NCBI GenBank assembly: GCA_051530055.1
Contig: CM121342.1
Coordinates: 13,826,001-13,890,000, forward strand
DNA: 64,000 nt
Source: Neoechinorhynchus agilis
Taxonomy: Eukaryota; Acanthocephala
Direction of reading: 5' to 3'
Shown: positions 46,841-57,926 of the stretch, piece by piece
How the letters are laid out: each line of letters starts with the position of its first letter
Position numbering within the stretch: position 1 is the stretch's first letter
Made by a program: the position numbers and the translations under genes
The notes under the pieces: model-generated
Database searches by the model: none
The model's input: only the letters and a program-made list of their open reading frames with translations
What the model was told of the DNA's origin: nothing

Positions 46841-47386
46841 ATGTCTTCGTCGGCGGTTGATCAATGCCCAATTTACTCTCCATTCTTCGGTGTGATGGGA
46901 GCTGCATCGGCTATCATATTCTGCGCTTTTGGTTCTGCTTACGGAACGGCGAAAAGCGGATGTGGAATCGCAGCAATGGCAGTGATGAAACCTGAACTAA
47001 TCGTTAAATCATTGGTTCCAATCATCATGGCCGGTATTCTGGCAATCTATGGTCTTATTGTGGGTGCTGTGATCGCTTCAAGAATGGACTACCGATCTTA
47101 TTCATTATTTAGGTAAGATTCTTGTTTTTAGTTATTAAAGAAATCGATTAATTCTCTTAGGGGTCTGACTGATCTCGGTGGTGGTTTAGCCGTTGGAGTT
47201 ACGAGCGTGGCCGCCGGATTCGCTATTGGTGTTGTTGGTGATGCCGGCGTCCGTGGAAGTGCACATCAGCCACGTCTGTTCGTGGGAATGCTCGTTATTC
47301 TCATTTTTGCCGAAGTTCTCGGACTATATGGAACTATCATTGCACTTCTGCTCATCACAAGAGATGCTCCACTTTGCACTCCATAA
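46841..47386 (+). CDS. ATP6V0C: V-type H+-ATPase 16-kDa proteolipid subunit c
   Basis: Two exons, 46841-47112 and 47161-47386, with a 48-nt intron, give 165 residues. The product has four membrane helices of the V0 ring: [15 protein letters not shown], then [15 protein letters not shown], then [16 protein letters not shown], and last [17 protein letters not shown]. The Glu in FAEVLGLYG is the proton-carrying carboxylate. [12 protein letters not shown] and [16 protein letters not shown] are near-invariant family loops. The ring acidifies lysosomes and other compartments and powers apical proton pumping. Termini differ from vertebrate copies (a longer end, [10 protein letters not shown]). The first ATG sits just after a GC-rich leader; AATAAA is at 47430-47435. 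Confidence 0.95.
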
Positions 47387-48121
47387 TCAATGCACAGTTT
47401 GAATCTCAACACGAAGCATTTTTTGCGAGAATAAAAGAGAATTTGAATTTGAACACTCATTGTATTCTCGCATTTATTTCGGATTCTTCACGTTTCAGAT
47501 GAGTCCAATTGTGACGATCGTTACATTGAACGCAACTAGCAACGAAGTCATAAATGCAATCAGTGCGTCTAATGTCTTAGACGGTTTTTAATTTGAAAAA
47601 TTAAAACAACTGACTTCGATTCGACAAAATGTTCTTTCCTGGAAATAGTCAACACTTATAGCAATCAGACGCATTCCAAGCCAGTTGCTCAATTTTTTAA
47701 ACATTAATTGATTCTGGGCACCAACTTTTTTTCGGGCTTTTTTAATTAAAACAAATCAGAAAATGATTTCGTTTTCCAAAGACTTTTTTGTTCACATCAA
47801 ACCAATGTATTTTGAATGTCAATTGAACTTTCTGCTGACCTAAAACTACTGTGACGCTCAAGCAGAGGGAGGTTTTTCTATAAGAGTTTGTGCTTTCATT
47901 TTGTGAGATGGTCAAAATTTTGTGGAAGTGTTTTATGACTGCGTAGGTATATAAAGTATGACTTTGATGCCGATTGTTTACCCTTATTTGAGACAGTAGA
48001 CGAGCTAAACGCACTAAGTGACGTCAGTAAAAACCAAATAGTCGTAAATCAAAAATCGGCGCAGCAATGGTCCATGTCGATCTGCTGCAAATATTATTCT
48101 CTTAGTGATATATCGATAATT

Positions 48122-48657
48122 ATGACAGAAAGCGAAATTTTGCCACTTCAAAAGACTGATCTTTGCCTTGTTTACCTAGGAAATGATTACGACTATCGAA
48201 ATCTAATTCGTTCAATCAACACAATTAATAGTTATAGCATAGAAGCCGTCACGCTTATTGGACAATTCGATGGTCACTACGATATTGTTCGTCAACTCCG
48301 AGAAATGGGTTGCTTCGTAATTGACAAGGATATGGATGATGGTGAGGATGATTGGCTTAAAGCGCAAAGTGGAATATCCTTCACTAAGGGGAAGTGCGAT
48401 TGGATATCTACTTTAATAATGCACTCGTCTCTGCTTTTCTCACTCATCAATGGAAACTTGAAGACCATGAACTCGAGAAAAATGTCGTAGAAGTTTCAAA
48501 AATGCTCTCTGACGAAGACAATCTATTTGAGATAAGGCCAAAGCTACTGGAAATCGCTAAACGCAATAAGCGCCTGAAAGATAATCACCGAAGGTTCACC
48601 AATGCAGAAACAATTGCTCTAGCCTTCAGTCAAATAATATCTGAAGAATTCGATTAA
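48122..48657 (+). CDS. Unrecognised 162-residue protein, two exons
   Basis: Exons 48122-48341 and 48389-48657 join in phase over a 47-nt intron (GTGAGG ... CACTAAG). Reading through the intron would break the frame. The N-terminal half is alternating beta/alpha (DLCLVYLGNDYDYRNLIRSI, AVTLIGQFDGHYDIVRQLRE, GCFVIDKDMDDG), suggesting a Rossmann-like fold. The C-terminal half is helical and charged (KLLEIAKRNKRLKDNHRRF, ALAFSQIISEEFD). No family was recognised. The gene is downstream of the V-ATPase c gene in the same direction but about 740 bases away. Confidence 0.6.
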
Positions 48658-48904
48658 TAGTAAATTGAGTTATGATCATCTCATTTGCAATTTGTGAAAC
48701 GATCAAAAAACAGAATAAACACAATTAAATACTAGACGCATGCACAAAGAATCGTTTTGTTTCCTGAAAATTTACAATTAAAAGAGTAACTCTGATAGAC
48801 ATCGAAACTACCAGAAAATATTAATGGATTCATCCTAGTAAGTTTTTACACGATCTTAAATATCGTATGGAAAATAGCATATGATAAAAAAATTTACTTC
48901 CCAT

Positions 48905-48975
48905 AATTTTTATTTAGGCCATCATCCGGTTAATAATTTTTTTGTAAAAGACATTTCGAATCTCGTCGGGTTATA
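48905..48975 (+). repeat. Truncated member of the hammerhead foldback family
   Basis: CATCCGGTTAATAATTTTTT followed by AAAGACATTTCGAATCTCGTCGGG matches the left arm of the 24.7-kb element. It is cut off after CGGG by the (TAA)-rich start of the next repeat. Confidence 0.6.
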
Positions 48976-49455
48976 ATAATAACACGTTTATTGTTGAAAA
49001 TACAAACAAAGAATAGGAGAACCCATGTACATTTGGGTTCTCATAAACATTCAAGTTCACAATTGTTCATCCAGTCGAGGGATGGCCGTTCGGGTGGTAA
49101 TATCTGGTCGGAGGGGTGTCTATTCGGATAGGAACTATCCAGTCGGGGGATGTTCGTTCGGGGAGGATGTGTCCGTTCGATTGAGAAGATCCGGTTGGGT
49201 TGGAAAGCCCGTTCTGGTGGGAATTGGTGTTTATAGCTCGCAGGAGCGCTTGTAAGGTTGGCCTTTCCTCTGGTTCATTTCAGGTTTTGATATCCGAGAA
49301 GATTGGACATCAAGAAAAAGGAGCGTAGGTATAGAGATAGGAGGATGAAACGTATTAAGATTACGAGTGTTGTGCTCGTGTGAAAAGAGAGCGATATGTG
49401 GAAGAAATTGTGGTGCTAGGTTGATTGGCGTTTTGATTGTTTTATGAAAATAGCA
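48970..49455 (-). repeat. Longest copy of the dispersed G-rich repeat
   Basis: Runs from AATAATAACACGTTTATTG through CCCATGTACATTTGGGTTC. Several tandem G-rich units of the type TCCGGTCGGGGG / CGTTCGGGTGG follow, then GGAGCGCTTGTAAGGTTGG, TTTCAGGTTTTGATATCCGA and TTATGAAAATAGCATCAAG. It abuts the 5' end of the first RTE element. Confidence 0.6.
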
Positions 49456-49464
49456 TCAAGAACG

Positions 49465-52400
49465 CAGCCGTTGGAGTGACTCGGTGCCGGTCCGAAGCCC
49501 GGACAAATGGGGAGGGTTGGCGTCAGGAAGGGCATCCGGCCGTAAAATCTTGAGCCATAAACACATCAGCAATGTCAAGTCTAATACCTCCGATCGATCG
49601 GGCTCGACGCGCAAACCCGGCGCCCGGGGTTTGTGAAAAATTATTCAAGGTTACCGGATCAACGACGGGTCCAGCTAAAGAAGCGAGTCGCTTTCAAAAT
49701 ACGAATCGGCACCCAGAACGTAGGTTCAATGACTGGGAGAAGCAGGGAAGTGGCTGATTTGATGAGGAGGATAAAAATAGAAATTCTTGGCGTTCAGGAG
49801 ATCAGATGGAAAGGAGGGAAGGTTAAAGAATCGGGCGACGGATTTAAACTGTTCTATAGTGGAGGAGCAAGTGGTGGGAACGGAATGGGCGTCATAGTAT
49901 CAAAGGACATAGTGGACAACGTCGTAGAGGTGACACGAACAAGCGATCGAATAATGGCGGTGAAAGTAAGCGTTAACGGCGAAGCCATGACAATAGTTTC
50001 CACGTACGCCCCACAAGTCGGTTGTAGTGAAGAGGAGAAGCAGGAATTTTGGCTGGATTTATCGGAAGTGACAAGGCCTAGGGAGGATCGATGCGTAATA
50101 ACCGGTGATTTCAACGGACAGGTGGGGGCGAGAGATGGATACGAGCGAATTCATGAAGGACACAGTGTAGGATCAAGGAACACCGAGGGTGTAAGACTAT
50201 TAGATTACGCAGCAGTGTTGGAGCTGCGTATTTCCAATGCATACTACAAAAAAGACCCACGGCACCTTTACACATACTCAAGCGGTGGAAGATCAAGCCA
50301 AATCGATTTCATTTTGTATCCGATGGGGATATAGGGTGAAATTCAGAATGTCAAGATAATCTCGTGATGGACCTCAATATTCGAGGGAAAGCCAAACAGC
50401 AGACAACGAGCATTGCGCCGAAAATCAAGTAGTGGAGGCTAAAGGATCCTATACTCAGGGAAAAGATGAAAATGGTGCTCACCCAAAAAATTGAGCGAGA
50501 ATGTGGCTGAACTGGAACGATAGTGGAATGAGACAGCCGAAGCGATTCGTAGCGAAGCAAAGAACATCCTAGAATGACATCGGGGAAACCTCTACCCCAA
50601 AACAAAGAGGCATGGTGGTGGAGTCCAGCCGTCAAGGACGCAATCAGTCTGAAAAAGTCAGCCAGGAAAAGATTGGATTTTGACGCTTCGGCCTCGAATG
50701 CAGACGCTTACAAACAGGCAAAAAGGAAGGCCGCACGAGAATGCGTCAAAGCCAAGAGGGAAGGCGATAACGACCTGTACGAGCAATTACAGCGAGGGAG
50801 TTGTAGAGATATGGTCTTCAGGTTGGCCAAAGTCAGGGATAAAAAATCGCGGGATATCGTGCACCTCAAAATGATCAGTGATAGCCACGGAAAGACGCTG
50901 GACCAATGCAAGGACATTTTGAATAGGTGGAAGGAATATTTCATCACTCTGTTGAACACTGAGAATGACAGACTGCCTCTAGAGGACGTACACCAGATTG
51001 TCAGAAAGACGAGGCCGTACTCGTACGATGAGGTGGCTGCACAGCTCAGGAAAATGAAGACTTGTAGGAGCGTCGGTCCAGATAACATTCCGATCGAGCT
51101 GTGGCAATCCCTAAGAGTCTTCGGAATAAAGTTGCTCACAATGCTCTTTCAGAAGATAGATATGGAGGAAAAGATCCCGTCGGAATGGCAGGGAAGCATA
51201 TTGATACCGATCTTCAAAAGCAAAGGAGATGCTCTGCAGTATAGGAGCTATCGTGGCATCAAACTCATGTTTCACACAATGAAACTGTGGGAACGAAATG
51301 ATCGATCACAGGATTAGCGAGGAGATCCGAATCAGCGAGGACCAACGTGGATTCATGCCCGGCAGAAGCACAATCGACGAAATATTCGTGCTAAGGCAGC
51401 TGTATGAGAGGTTCAGTGCAATGCAGTGCCCGTTTCACAGTGTGTTCGTCGATTTGGAAAGGGGGTACGACACGGTCAATCGAGATTTGGTTTGGCATTC
51501 CTCAGGAAAAGGAATTGCCCCGAACACTGCCGCGATCCAAGCGATGTATCGAGAATGCTACACCTGCATGCGATGCCACAGCGGAACGACGGACTATTTC
51601 CGAGTCTCCGTGGGTCTGCAATAGGGTTCGGCTCTGAGTCTATTCTTATTCACGATCGTGATAGACGTCCTAGGAAATGCGGAAAGAGAAATGAGCCCAC
51701 CATGGACGATACTATTCGCGGACGATTTGGTGCGCACAGCTAGGGACGTGGACACGCTCAAGAATTTGCTGAAGAGTTGGCGACAGCGATTAGATAGCAA
51801 AGGATTGAGAGTGAGCAGGCGCAATACGAAATACATGGGACCGGGTAACCTCGATATGCAAGGAACTCAGATCGAAAAAATGAACACCTTCAAATATTTG
51901 GGCAGCACGTTAAACATGCAATGTGAGCTCGCACCAGAGATCGGACAAGGAGTTCAATGCGGGTGGAACAACTGGAGGAAGACAACAGGCATCCTTTGCG
52001 ATAAGCGTTTCCCGAACAAGCTCAATTGGCGGGTGTACAATGCAGTTGTGCGACCCGCCATGCTCTACGGAGCAGAGACGTGGGCTACAAAGAAGGAAGA
52101 CGTTCAACGATTCGCCGTTAACGAAATGCGGCTGCTGAGATCGTCCGCAGGATTGACACGCAAGGATCGAGTGTACAAAGAGGAAGTGCCAAAGCTGTTT
52201 GCTGTCGAGCCGATCGAGGAGGCAATCGCTAAGAGGCGGTTGTGATGGTACCTGCAGGTGACACAAGCAGATGAAGACGTCTGAGTGAAGAGCGCATGGA
52301 GAATCGAGCTCGAGGGGAAAAGGAGAAGAGAGAGGCTTAAGAAGAGGTGGGAAGACAGTGTAAACGGAGATTTCAAGACGCTGAAAGTTATATTGCTCGA

Positions 52401-52470
52401 GTGCGCGGGATAGCCAAACCCAAAGTTCGGGGACAAATTATCCGCTCGTTTTTTCCATGATTTTAGCATT
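49465..52470 (+). mobile_element. RTE-type LINE, copy A (nearly full length, broken)
   Basis: Starts with the RTE-like leader GGTTGGCGTCAGGAAGGGCA. The endonuclease (49633-50334) has IRIGTQNVGSMTGRS, EILGVQEIRWKG, VSTYAPQVG, VITGDFNGQVG and SSQIDFILYP, all catalytic blocks. RT pieces lie at 50574-51317 (SVGPDNIPIELWQSL), 51298-51624 (SVFVDLERGYDTVNRDL) and 51658-52245 (WTILFADDLVRTA). The reading frame changes several times and has stops near the end of the endonuclease and after motif B. The element is therefore not autonomous, yet still well preserved. Confidence 0.87.
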
Positions 52471-52494
52471 GGTTTTTAAAACGTCGCTGACTAT

Positions 52495-53412
52495 CTTAAG
52501 AGGGCAAAAATCGAACAACTTTCAGAAGGGCACTAAAGCGCCTATTACTAACAAACAGCAAGTTGCGGTTCCAAACCGATGCCTGATGAAGATATTGGCT
52601 TATTGAGTCTCCGAGGGAACTAGAAATTAAAGAAAAATTTAATAAAGGAGTTAAATCTAAGCTTTTGCATAATCCGATGTCACACTTTCTGTTAATTAAT
52701 CTTAAAGTTTTATAATTTGTTAATAATATGCGGAAAAGATCAAAGAAAAAGTACCGAAAATCAGACGCAAACTGCAAGAAGTTTCCTTTGCTGAACATCT
52801 TAAGAGGACAAAAATCTAACAACTTTCAGAGGGGCATCTAAAGGGTCTATTACTAACCAACAGTAAGTAGCTGTTCTAAACCGATGCCCGATGAAGATAT
52901 TGGCTTATTGAGTCTCCGAGGGTACAAGAAATTAAAGAAAAATTTAATACTGGAATTAAATCTAAGCTTTTGCATAATCCGATGTCCCACTTTCTCTTAA
53001 TAATTCTTAAAGTTTTGTAATTTGTTAATAATATGCGGAAAAGATCAAAGAAAAAGTACCGAAAATCAGACGCAAATTGCAAAAAGTTTCGTTTGCTGAA
53101 CACCTTTAGAAGGCAAAAATCGAACAACTTTCTAAAGGGTTCCTAAAGCGTCTATTACCAACAAACAGTAAGTAGTGGTTCTATACCGATGCCCGATGAA
53201 GATATTGGCTCATTGAGTCGCCGAGGGAATAAGAATTTAAAGAAAAATTTAATACTGAAGTTAAATCTAAGCTTTTGCATAATTCGATGTCACACTTTCT
53301 ATTAATTATTCTTAAAGTTTTATAATTTGTTAACAAAATGCGGAAAATATCAAAGAAAAAATACCGGAAATCAGCCAGACGTAAATTGCAAGAAGTTTCC
53401 TATGTTGAACAC
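52495..53412. repeat. Three tandem copies of a ~303-bp unit
   Basis: Units begin near 52495, 52798 and 53104, each with AGGGCAAAAATCGAACAACTT or close variants, CCGATGCC(T/C)GATGAAGATATTGGC, then TAAATCTAAGCTTTTGCATAA and GCGGAAAAGATCAAAGAAAAA. They are roughly 90% alike by eye. Open frames in them repeat the same peptide and are not called genes. The array separates the two RTE elements. Confidence 0.85.
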
Positions 53413-53454
53413 CAGAAACTTTACGAACTCTTCGCCGCTTAGCAGCACAAATTT

Positions 53455-56220
53455 GAAATAAAAGGATGGAGTGTCAGCAAGGGCATACGACCGTAAAAAT
53501 CTTGCACCAATAAAACCAAAATGAACAGTCTAACAAACACACAAACAAGAATGAGGGTGTACCCTGAATGCGACACGCAGAGAACTCTTCTGATTTCTTT
53601 GAATAAATTATCAAATGAACAAAGACCAAACGCAGACGAAAACTGAGAATTGGATCTTTAAACGTCAAAGCAATGACGGGCATATGGGTGGAAATAGTGC
53701 ACATGATGAAGAGAAGGAGGATTGAATGTCTACGTGTCTAGGAGTTGAAATGGAAAGGAGCCAAGGCTTGCGATCTTGTAGACGGCTTCAAGCTATTTTA
53801 TAATGGTTAATTTTTTGGTAGAAATGGAGTTGGAGTTGTCTTGAGTGATAAACATACAACGTATAGACCTTGGATGGCAATGCTTGGTGATCGTTAAGCC
53901 GGACTCACGCAGCAGGAGAAAGACCATTTTTGGGAAGATCTATATGATGTGGTCCATGAAATCAAGGAGGAAAGATGTATAATATGTGGAGACCTCAACG
54001 GTCATGTTGGCGCGGAAAACTCGAGCTGGTGTCAAGCACATGGTGGAAGAGGCTTTGGAACCCGAAATCCAGCGGGAGAAAGCATTTTTTACTTTGCGTT
54101 GACAAATAAACTTCGGAAAAGAAGAATGACAACTTGTGACTTATAGCAGCGGCGGGAGAAAAACTCAAATCCATTATGTCTTCTATCCACAAGAAAAATG
54201 GAGAGAAGTGCAACACGTAAAAACTATATCTGCAGCGACGTGCGCTCCAGAACACCGTTTACTGTGTATAGACTTGGAGATCAAGAACCTCAAACGGCCC
54301 AAATGCAGGATGCCTAGCAAAATCAAATGGTGGCTACTTGATCAAACTCCATATCGTGAGGAATTCAAGAAGCAGGTCATCAGCATTCTAAATTACGACA
54401 TTGAGGATACGAACGGATGGCGGATTAAATCGGCAGAGGAAATTCGTAGAATAGGCAGAGAAACCCTTGGAGCAACCACATGTAGAAAATTACCGAAACA
54501 AGAAACATAGTGGTGGAACGACGAGTTGCAAAGGGCGATAGCGGACAAAAAGAGTGCGAAAAAGAAAATGGATGCATATCATTCTGGGGGGAATAAAGAA
54601 ATATATAAGAAGGCGAGAAAAAGAGCTAAGAAAGCTGTGGCGATAAAGAGGCAAGCGGCAAATTCAATATTCTATTCAAAGCTACAAGAAGACAAAACAA
54701 TGTCATATGGGTTCAATGTGGCGAAGATAAAGGATCGAAGGACATTACCAAGGTAAAGCAAATTAAGGACATGGGAACATTTTCAGCGAAGAAAAAGAAG
54801 TTAAAGAAAGGTGGAGAGAATACTTCGATCAACTGCTGAACAGTAAGAATGGAGCAGAAAGAGTGCAGGAACCTAACGAAGGTTTAGTCAACGCATTATC
54901 AGAGGTCGAAGTTAAAACCGCACTTTCCAAGATGAAAAACGGGAAAACGGCGGGCCCAGATGAAATACCCATAAAGGTCTGGAAAGTGCTTGAAGTTGAT
55001 GCTGTTCCACTATTAACAAATCTCTTCAAGCGAATACTCACTACTGAAAAGATCCGGAACGAATGGAGGCAGATCACACTGTTACCGATATACAAACAGA
55101 GAGGAGATGTCAGAGCTTGTTCAAGCTATCGAGGAATCAAATTGTTGAGCAACACGATGAAGCTATACGAAGTTATAATTGATCAACGCCTGCGGAGCGA
55201 AATGTCCATATCAGAGGAGCGGAGAGGATTCGTGCCCGGCAGAAGTAGTACTGAAGCTGCATTTGCGTTTCGTCACTAATATGAAAAATGCTTTGAAAAA
55301 CGAAGGGAAATACACAGCGTGTTCATCGACCTCGAAAAAGCCTATGACACTGTCCCTAGAAAACTGATATGGAACTGCCTTAGAGGAGAACTCTGCCCTA
55401 AAAGACTTATATCACAACGATTCAGGGCATGCACAGGCAGAGCAAAGTGAATATAAGGACGCCAGTTGATAGTACGGATCATTTCTCGGTGAACGTACGA
55501 TTGAATCAAGGCTCAGCTTTGAACCGCCATGGAACATGCTTTTCGCCGACGATATCGTCCTTTCCAGCTATAATTCCCAGGATCTCAACAATGACCTAGA
55601 GAAATGGAGGGAAGCTCTGGAAAGTCAAGGTTTAAAAAATTCCAAGGGGAGAAATCATTCTACGTCTGAACGGAAAGCATTTTCCTTCAAGAGTCACCGT
55701 TGCAGAAATTCGACAAATTATAGTGTCGATGTAAACCGATATCACCGCCGAGATTTCATCGAGAAAAAATAGCGAATGGATGAAGTAGAAAAGTCTAACT
55801 GGGATCTTGTGTGATAGCAAAGTGCCTGTGGTGTTGAAAGGTAGAGCCTTCAAGATGGCAATCAGACCAGCCATGTTATATGGGACGGAGACATGGAACA
55901 CCACTGCCAATCAGATCAAGCGAATGCAGGCGAGGGATGAAATGAAAATGATTAGGTGGATGTTTCGGGTGACCAGGCAAGAAATGATTCCAAATAATGC
56001 GGTCCGGGGCTCAGCGAAGGTGGAGGTCGTGAAGGAAGCTATCGCGAAACGGAGAATCAAATGGAGCGATATGGTGAAAAGAGCCGAATCGATTTATTCG
56101 AAAAGTTGAAGAAATGGCAATCGAAGGGCCAGGAGGCGTCCCGTTGGTTGAGCAGTTCTGGGGCTTTGTCGAGCTGATAACCAGAACTCTCCATCGCATT
56201 ATGTTCGGAAATGCCCGACA
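53455..56220 (+). mobile_element. RTE-type LINE, copy B (older, different subfamily)
   Basis: The leader GTCAGCAAGGGCATACGACC matches copy A's with changes. Endonuclease pieces are RCIICGDLNGHVG (about 53970) and TYSSGGRKTQIHYVFYP. RT pieces are KTAGPDEIPIKVWKVL (about 54940), FIDLEKAYDTVPRKL, MLFADDIVLSSYNS (55536) and RPAMLYGTETWNT. Copy B shares order and motifs with copy A but differs in most residues, so it is another subfamily, not a recent duplicate. It is heavily broken by stops and frame changes, and the segment between RT motifs A and C is shortened. Confidence 0.83.
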
Positions 56221-56868
56221 AAAAGTACATATTTGAAGTCAGCAATTATTTCTAAACAATATACACGTCTAGGACGTTCTTCTTTGATGCAAAAATTAAA
56301 AAATATAATTTTAGATAGAGAACTGCTTCAACTTCTTAAAATCGCCATTTTTAGTTTCGTTTTCTTATTTGCAAATCGAATAATTTATTATTTAATTAAG
56401 ACATACGGATGAAGATTCATTTATCTAAATTTATTTGCTATTTGCGGCGAAAATATAGAAGTAATTTATAAAGTCCGATATTCGGCCCAATCTTGTGCCT
56501 TCGTGTATTTTAGATCCCTTGCGGAGTCTAATTCTATTTGACGGGCTTATACCTACGGTGCAACATAGGAAAATACCGTCGCATACAATACAATACAAAT
56601 AGAAACATAACTGAGAGGAATTTAAGCCAAAAGATGATAAAATTAGGGTCATGGAATTAACCTAATTTTTCAAATTTCCCACGTTGTAGGATCTTTTAAT
56701 TTCGAAACAACTTTCTGTTCAGAAACAAAATTTAGGGAGTCCAAGCCAAACAATTACAAAATTCATTGCTAAGGATTTCCTTTAATGGACAAATACAGCC
56801 ACGGATTATGATGTTTTAATTCCAAAACAAACTTCTCTTTAGAAACAAAATTGAGGTTAATCTGCGGT

Positions 56869-57762
56869 TTAATCCTTTTTCCATAATGCCGCTGTTCTTG
56901 ATGACTGCTTTTTGCATCCGAAAGGGACTCCCACCGTTGATGGTCTATACGTCCAACCTTCTCGTAGCTCACTTTCAATTCTTAGCTGCTCGAAGTAAGC
57001 ATTGATTTCCTCAGTCCGATATCGAGTGCCAAGTTGCCTTCGCATTCTTCCCTTGAACCTCATATCAGTACCGAAGTCCTTAAAAAAATCATCAAAGCTT
57101 TCGTATCCCACATACAAAACGTTGGGTATTGGACGGAACAAACCAAGAAACGGATAAATGCATTTGTATGGAGCGCAAATATCGTTACGGCTAAAAGCTG
57201 TGCATTCCGTTAAGGTTGCAGGGTCGTTTGTATCAAGCGGATTTTGCGATAACTCCGTTGCAGTTTCGGGTAAAGTGGGTGGATCCTTTAACTCCTCCTT
57301 GGTAGTACTTGGTATTTTCTTTATCTGCTCAAAAAGCTTAGAAAATTCTTCGTACACTTCGTCGTCTTTCCTGGAGTCATCAAGAATTCGTTGTCTTCTC
57401 TTCTGTCGAAGATCTTCCGCGGAAATTCTTGAAATCTCGCTATCTTCAACTTTCATCTTCTTCCGATCGACTTGTTTGAGTGGAACATCTTTATTGCGAT
57501 TAGTGAGTTTCCTTTTGTAATCATTAAAGACCCTGTGCTCCTGATCAGTCATCTCGTTTTTGTCTTTATGCAGTTTTGTTCGTTTGGATTGCATTTCATT
57601 ATTCGGTTCCGCTTCCCGATTGCGTTTTCCATTATATTTTTCAACCTTTTCGGCCGCGCTTCTGAGCTTCAACGTCGTTTCCATCAAAAGTCGCTTCTTT
57701 TCCTTACGAGCCTTGTGCTCTCGTTTGAATTGGTAATAATCACTGCGCTCTTGGTCGGTCAT
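56869..57762 (-). CDS. Lys/Glu-rich repeat protein, copy B
   Basis: The 297-residue frame begins MTDQERSDYYQFKREHKARK, then a second module starting EMTDQEHRVFNDYKRKL with VYEEFSKLFEQIKK and ECTAFSRNDI. It ends in a non-charged tail (YKCIYPFLGLFRPIPNVLYV ... ELREGWTYRPSTVG). The same two modules occur in copy A in the other order, so the locus grew by tandem duplication. It is highly charged, likely coiled or disordered, with nuclear-type basic runs; no family was recognised. The start is uncertain because the frame upstream (57770-57930) resembles copy A but is broken; copy B may be the 3' part of one large gene or a pseudogene. Confidence 0.5.
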   Translation of the reverse strand: MTDQERSDYYQFKREHKARKEKKRLLMETTLKLRSAAEKVEKYNGKRNREAEPNNEMQSKRTKLHKDKNEMTDQEHRVFNDYKRKLTNRNKDVPLKQVDRKKMKVEDSEISRISAEDLRQKRRQRILDDSRKDDEVYEEFSKLFEQIKKIPSTTKEELKDPPTLPETATELSQNPLDTNDPATLTECTAFSRNDICAPYKCIYPFLGLFRPIPNVLYVGYESFDDFFKDFGTDMRFKGRMRRQLGTRYRTEEINAYFEQLRIESELREGWTYRPSTVGVPFGCKKQSSRTAALWKKD

Positions 57763-57926
57763 TTCGCTTTTCTCCTTTTTTGAGAGATATACAAGGTATT
57801 CCTTCGGTAATTTTGATAATGCTCTTGGCTTTTTTTGCCTGTGTTCTCATGTCGGATTTTGTTTCCATATCGTGACTTTCTTTTGATTTTTCTTCCCCTT
57901 CGACCTATTCCTTAGTGTCCTTGTGC

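Noticed and set aside
48361-48400. 20-nt ultra-short intron or programmed frameshift
   Set aside because: A 47-nt intron starting at GTGAGG (48342-48388) restores the frame equally well and matches the sizes seen in neighbouring genes.
52575-52640. Hammerhead core in the 303-bp satellite (CCTGATGAAGATATT)
   Set aside because: CTGATGA is present only in the first unit and no GAAA partner or pairing stem II follows.
52496-53127. Minus-strand ORFs in the tandem repeat
   Set aside because: They repeat the same peptide because the DNA is a tandem array; no start context or domain.
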